Source of the DNA: Nitrosopumilus sp. UBA526
GTDB taxonomy: Archaea > Thermoproteota > Nitrososphaeria > Nitrososphaerales > Nitrosopumilaceae
Direction of reading: 5' to 3'
DNA: 64,000 nucleotides
NCBI GenBank assembly: GCA_002506665.1
Contig: DAXZ01000060.1
Location: forward strand, 5,865-69,864
This document shows positions 61,350 through 64,000 of the stretch, one piece after another (the stretch's first letter is position 1; each line of letters starts with the position of its first letter). Below the pieces are notes generated by a model, which worked only from the letters and a program-made list of their open reading frames with translations, searched no databases and was not told where the DNA came from. The position numbers and the translations under genes were made by a program.

Positions 61350-63521
61350 ATGACAAGACAATATATTTTGGGATCTCTGCTTTTACTTGTATCCGTAGGC
61401 ATGATGTCAGGCGGGGCCTTTGCAAACGAGTATGTCGACTCTGACGGGGATGGGGTACCAAACAGTGTGGATTTCTGTCCACACCTGTTAGAGGACTATG
61501 ATCCGCAGTATGGCAATAATATAGACGGCTGTCCTGCAGACTTTGTTCCTTGGTATGATAGTGATTATGACGGCATTGAGGATCACGTGGATAACTGCCC
61601 CACAGTAAAAGAGACCTACAACAGATTCCAAGACGAGGATGGCTGTCCTGACCTCACACCTGCTGACTTGAGAGAGACTGCCGACTCTGACGGTGACAGG
61701 TATCCGGACTATATGGATTTGTGTCCAAATCAACCAGAAACATTTAACGGTATTGATGACAATGATGGTTGTCCTGATGATGTCTTTACTCTAACAGATA
61801 TGGACCAAGACGGCATCCCTGACAGTATGGATTCTTGTGTGTCAGAACCCGAAGTTTACAACAAGTATCTTGATGAAGACGGTTGTCCTGACAGTGTAGA
61901 TTTAGATATTTCACAATATACATTCCCTGACACTGACGGTGATGGTATAGAGGACAGATGGGATCAGTGTATTGATGAGCTTGAGAACTATAATGGCTTT
62001 TTAGATACTGATGGCTGTCCTGATGTTCTAGGATCTGACTCGAAAGGTCCGATTGATTCAGACTATGACAACATTCCTGATGATTCTGATTTATGTCCAC
62101 TAGAGCGTGAGAACTATAACAAGTTCCAGGACGAGGACGGTTGTCCTGACACTGTTGATCTTGTGATTGCAGGAGACACTGACGGTGATGGAATACCAAA
62201 CCAGATTGATTTATGTCTATACTCTGCAGAGACCTACAACAAGTTCCAAGATGAGGACGGTTGTCCTGACCTGATTGCTGATAACAAACCTATATCTGAT
62301 TCTGATTCTGATGGAATATCTGATAGTCTAGACTCTTGTCCAAACCAGCCTGAGACCCTTAATGGATTTCTAGACACTGACGGTTGTCCTGACTCTGTAG
62401 CCTCTACTGCAGACTCTGATGGGGATGGAATCATGGATGTTTCTGACCAATGTGTATACGAGTCCGAAGTTTACAACCTTTTTGAAGACACTGACGGTTG
62501 TCCTGACACTGCAGACTCTGCAGTTTTATCTTATGAATTTCCTGATGCTGATGGTGACAATATAGATGACAGATGGGATCAGTGTATTGACGAGCCTGAG
62601 AACTATAATGACTTTTTAGACACTGACGGCTGTCCTGACGTTATTGGATTCTCAAGTCCTGCGTTAGCCGATACTGACTATGATGAGATTCCAGACATCT
62701 TTGATGCATGTCCAACAGTTGGGGAACGATACAACAATTTCCAAGACGAGGACGGCTGTCCTGACATGCTAATACTTGATTCGCTCGGGGATGCTGATTT
62801 TGATGGAGTTGCAGATAATCTAGACCAGTGTCCTAATTCTAGGGAGACCTACAACAAGTTCCAAGACGAGGACGGTTGTCCTGACCTGATTGCTGATAAC
62901 AAACCTATATCTGATTCTGATTCTGATGGAATATCTGATAGTCTAGACTCTTGTCCAAACCAGCCTGAGACCTTTAATGGATTTCTAGACACTGACGGCT
63001 GTCCTGACAAATCTATCCCTGTCCTAGACTCTGATATGGATGGAATTGTAGATACTATTGATGCCTGTCCATCTGAATCTGAAAACTATAACAATTACTT
63101 GGATGAGGACGGCTGTCCTGACGCTACCGGTCTTGTGGTGTCATCTTATAGATTTGCCGACGTTGATGGTGATAATATAGATGACAGAAAAGACGCATGT
63201 ATAGGAGAAGCAGAAAACTATAACGGCTATCTAGACTGGGATGGATGCCCTGACATACTAGCTGCCGAATCCACAATACCTACACATCCTGACTCTGATG
63301 GAGATGGTTACTATGATACTATTGATGTGTGTCCTGCTAGTCCGGAGACATGGAACAAGTACGATGATCATGATGGCTGTCCTGACACTGTTCCAGAACA
63401 ACAGAGGTTTGTCCATGACAGTGACCTTGACGGTATCATAAATTACGAGGACTCGTGCCCACTAGAGCCTGAGAACTATAACGGCTTTGAAGATACTGAT
63501 GGCTGTCCTGATACTAGTTAA
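61350..63521 (+). CDS. secreted thrombospondin type 3 repeat calcium-binding protein 3
   Basis: 723 residues: signal peptide (about 1-25, GGAFANE), about 17 TSP3 units and the same closing unit (VPEQQRFVHDSDLDGIINY). The first 90 residues are nearly the same as in protein 2, so the two are recent duplicates. The DRWDQCIDE unit or its variants recurs three times at exactly 205-codon steps. No anchor segment. Such proteins may form or link to the S-layer or a calcium-stiffened extracellular matrix; this is inference. Confidence 0.88.
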   Translation: MTRQYILGSLLLLVSVGMMSGGAFANEYVDSDGDGVPNSVDFCPHLLEDYDPQYGNNIDGCPADFVPWYDSDYDGIEDHVDNCPTVKETYNRFQDEDGCPDLTPADLRETADSDGDRYPDYMDLCPNQPETFNGIDDNDGCPDDVFTLTDMDQDGIPDSMDSCVSEPEVYNKYLDEDGCPDSVDLDISQYTFPDTDGDGIEDRWDQCIDELENYNGFLDTDGCPDVLGSDSKGPIDSDYDNIPDDSDLCPLERENYNKFQDEDGCPDTVDLVIAGDTDGDGIPNQIDLCLYSAETYNKFQDEDGCPDLIADNKPISDSDSDGISDSLDSCPNQPETLNGFLDTDGCPDSVASTADSDGDGIMDVSDQCVYESEVYNLFEDTDGCPDTADSAVLSYEFPDADGDNIDDRWDQCIDEPENYNDFLDTDGCPDVIGFSSPALADTDYDEIPDIFDACPTVGERYNNFQDEDGCPDMLILDSLGDADFDGVADNLDQCPNSRETYNKFQDEDGCPDLIADNKPISDSDSDGISDSLDSCPNQPETFNGFLDTDGCPDKSIPVLDSDMDGIVDTIDACPSESENYNNYLDEDGCPDATGLVVSSYRFADVDGDNIDDRKDACIGEAENYNGYLDWDGCPDILAAESTIPTHPDSDGDGYYDTIDVCPASPETWNKYDDHDGCPDTVPEQQRFVHDSDLDGIINYEDSCPLEPENYNGFEDTDGCPDTS
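61956..63215 (+). repeat. three-copy 615-bp higher-order repeat inside protein 3
   Basis: The landmark AGATGGGATCAGTGT (coding DRWDQC) begins at 61956 and 62571, with a related form (DRKDAC) at 63186; both steps are 615 bases. A second landmark, the NKPISDSDSDGISDSLDSC block, recurs at 62232 and 62847, also 615 apart. Confidence 0.8.
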
Positions 63522-63540
63522 GGAATTTACATCCTCGTTT

Positions 63541-63765
63541 TCAAACACAAGTCTGTCTATTGAACATCCAAGGTCTTGTATAACAAGAAATTCCAAATCC
63601 TGCAATTCCTCCCATAATTAGAAATATTCCAGCTATTGTATCATATCCTGCCACAATTAATACAATACCAACAGCAGTTGCAATAACACCAACTATGCCA
63701 TAGATTACTGATGCAATTGCGGCTTTAATTTTAGCACTTTTAGGCATAGCCGCAACGTCACTCAT
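63541..63765 (-). CDS. small membrane protein, two helices
   Basis: 74 residues from MSDVAAMPKS: basic N-terminus, helix about 15-38 (YGIVGVIATAVGIVLIVAG), a short turn, helix 40-55 (GIFLIMGGIAGFGI), Arg/Cys-rich tail. The frame is open upstream to 63915 with mixed content, so a longer start (MCFRDTKF) is possible. Unknown function. Confidence 0.5.
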   Translation of the reverse strand: MSDVAAMPKSAKIKAAIASVIYGIVGVIATAVGIVLIVAGYDTIAGIFLIMGGIAGFGISCYTRPWMFNRQTCV

Positions 63766-63960
63766 TACTTCATACCCCCTAATTTCATATTTCAAGAATT
63801 CATCTTCAGTAGTTTGTTGCACAATTCCCACAAATATGCCAAGTTTGTGCGTATCACAACCAAAAAAGATTTGGATCAGAAGATCTGTCAAAAATTTGGT
63901 GTCTCGAAAGCACAAGTATGATGATCAAATACACGTGCCAGTCTCTATCTAGATTTAGAC

Positions 63961-64000
63961 ATGCATGATGTCACAGAAATAAATGACAACAAAGTAGGAC
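63961..64000 (+). CDS. possible start of a gene cut by the window end
   Basis: ATG 63961 opens MHDVTEINDNKVG, running out of the window. Too short to judge; reported so the partial frame is not overlooked. Confidence 0.25.
   Translation, partial: MHDVTEINDNKVG

Noticed and set aside
57338..63000. Long opposite-strand frames across the TSP3 genes, rich in His, Gln and Arg or in Val and Ile
   Set aside because: They mirror the repetitive codons of the real genes (GAC, GAT, TGT, CCT), have no promoters and share the TSP3 period; they are shadows.
57286..63521. CRISPR-like repeat array
   Set aside because: The repeats are coding, about 120 bases each with degenerate sequence, in frame, with no unique spacers of constant size and no cas genes.

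Overview
The window looks like chromosome of a Nitrososphaeria (Thaumarchaeota) archaeon, probably Nitrosopumilales-like. The archaeal markers are TFE, aCPSF2-type beta-CASP nuclease, archaeal TGT, TiaS, Trm56, wyosine synthase, the KEOPS subunits Kae1 and Bud32, archaeal NAC, and TATA boxes that sit about 25-30 nt before the start codon (leaderless messages, many with TTG or GTG starts). Genes are dense, and many overlap by 1-4 bases.

Layout. 0-2.6 kb: end of tiaS, an initiator tRNA-Met with an apparent D-loop intron, and a secreted PQQ-type sugar dehydrogenase. 2.6-11.2 kb: class II HMG-CoA reductase, then a histidine operon hisG-D-C-HAD-B-H-A-F-I in which a HAD hydrolase holds the place of the missing histidinol-phosphatase; hisE is not present. 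11.2-13 kb: a membrane-anchored unknown, then a divergent pair of a RelE-like toxin and a CARF-winged-helix regulator that share a promoter region. 13-17.4 kb: riboflavin genes (riboflavin synthase, RibB, RibH, GTP cyclohydrolase III, an amidohydrolase, pyrimidine reductase). 17.4-20.7 kb: an AT-rich remnant of an integrated element, bounded by 63-bp copies of the 3' end of an aldehyde dehydrogenase gene, holding a variant PD-(D/E)XK nuclease, a tandem duplication and broken genes. 20.6-30.5 kb: aldehyde dehydrogenase, TFE, a ubiquitin-like/E1 fusion coupled to threonine synthase, Trm56, HflX, a PhoU-type regulator, PUA protein, NAC, coiled-coil proteins and DprA.

30.5-41 kb is a defence island: a winged-helix regulator divergent from a type III-like methyltransferase, a DEAH restriction helicase-nuclease, and a 1421-residue SF1 helicase with a Vsr-like nuclease. 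41-57 kb is mostly housekeeping plus lineage-specific unknowns: RDD membrane protein, orphan substrate-binding protein, YprB-like exonuclease without a normal start codon, SRPBCC protein, tRNA-Lys, OGG1-like glycosylase, beta-CASP RNase, ferredoxin, TGT lacking PUA, AK6-like kinase, YchF-like GTPase, Kae1, Bud32, XTP pyrophosphatase and Taw1. 57.3-63.5 kb holds three tandem secreted proteins made almost only of calcium-binding thrombospondin type 3 repeats (about 20, 12 and 17 units), two of them with an exact 615-bp higher-order period. The window ends in a small membrane protein and the start of a cut-off frame.

The best candidates for undescribed biology are the restriction/helicase island, the CARF-RelE pair, the ubiquitin-like/E1-threonine synthase pair, the amidohydrolase in the riboflavin operon and the TSP3 surface proteins.
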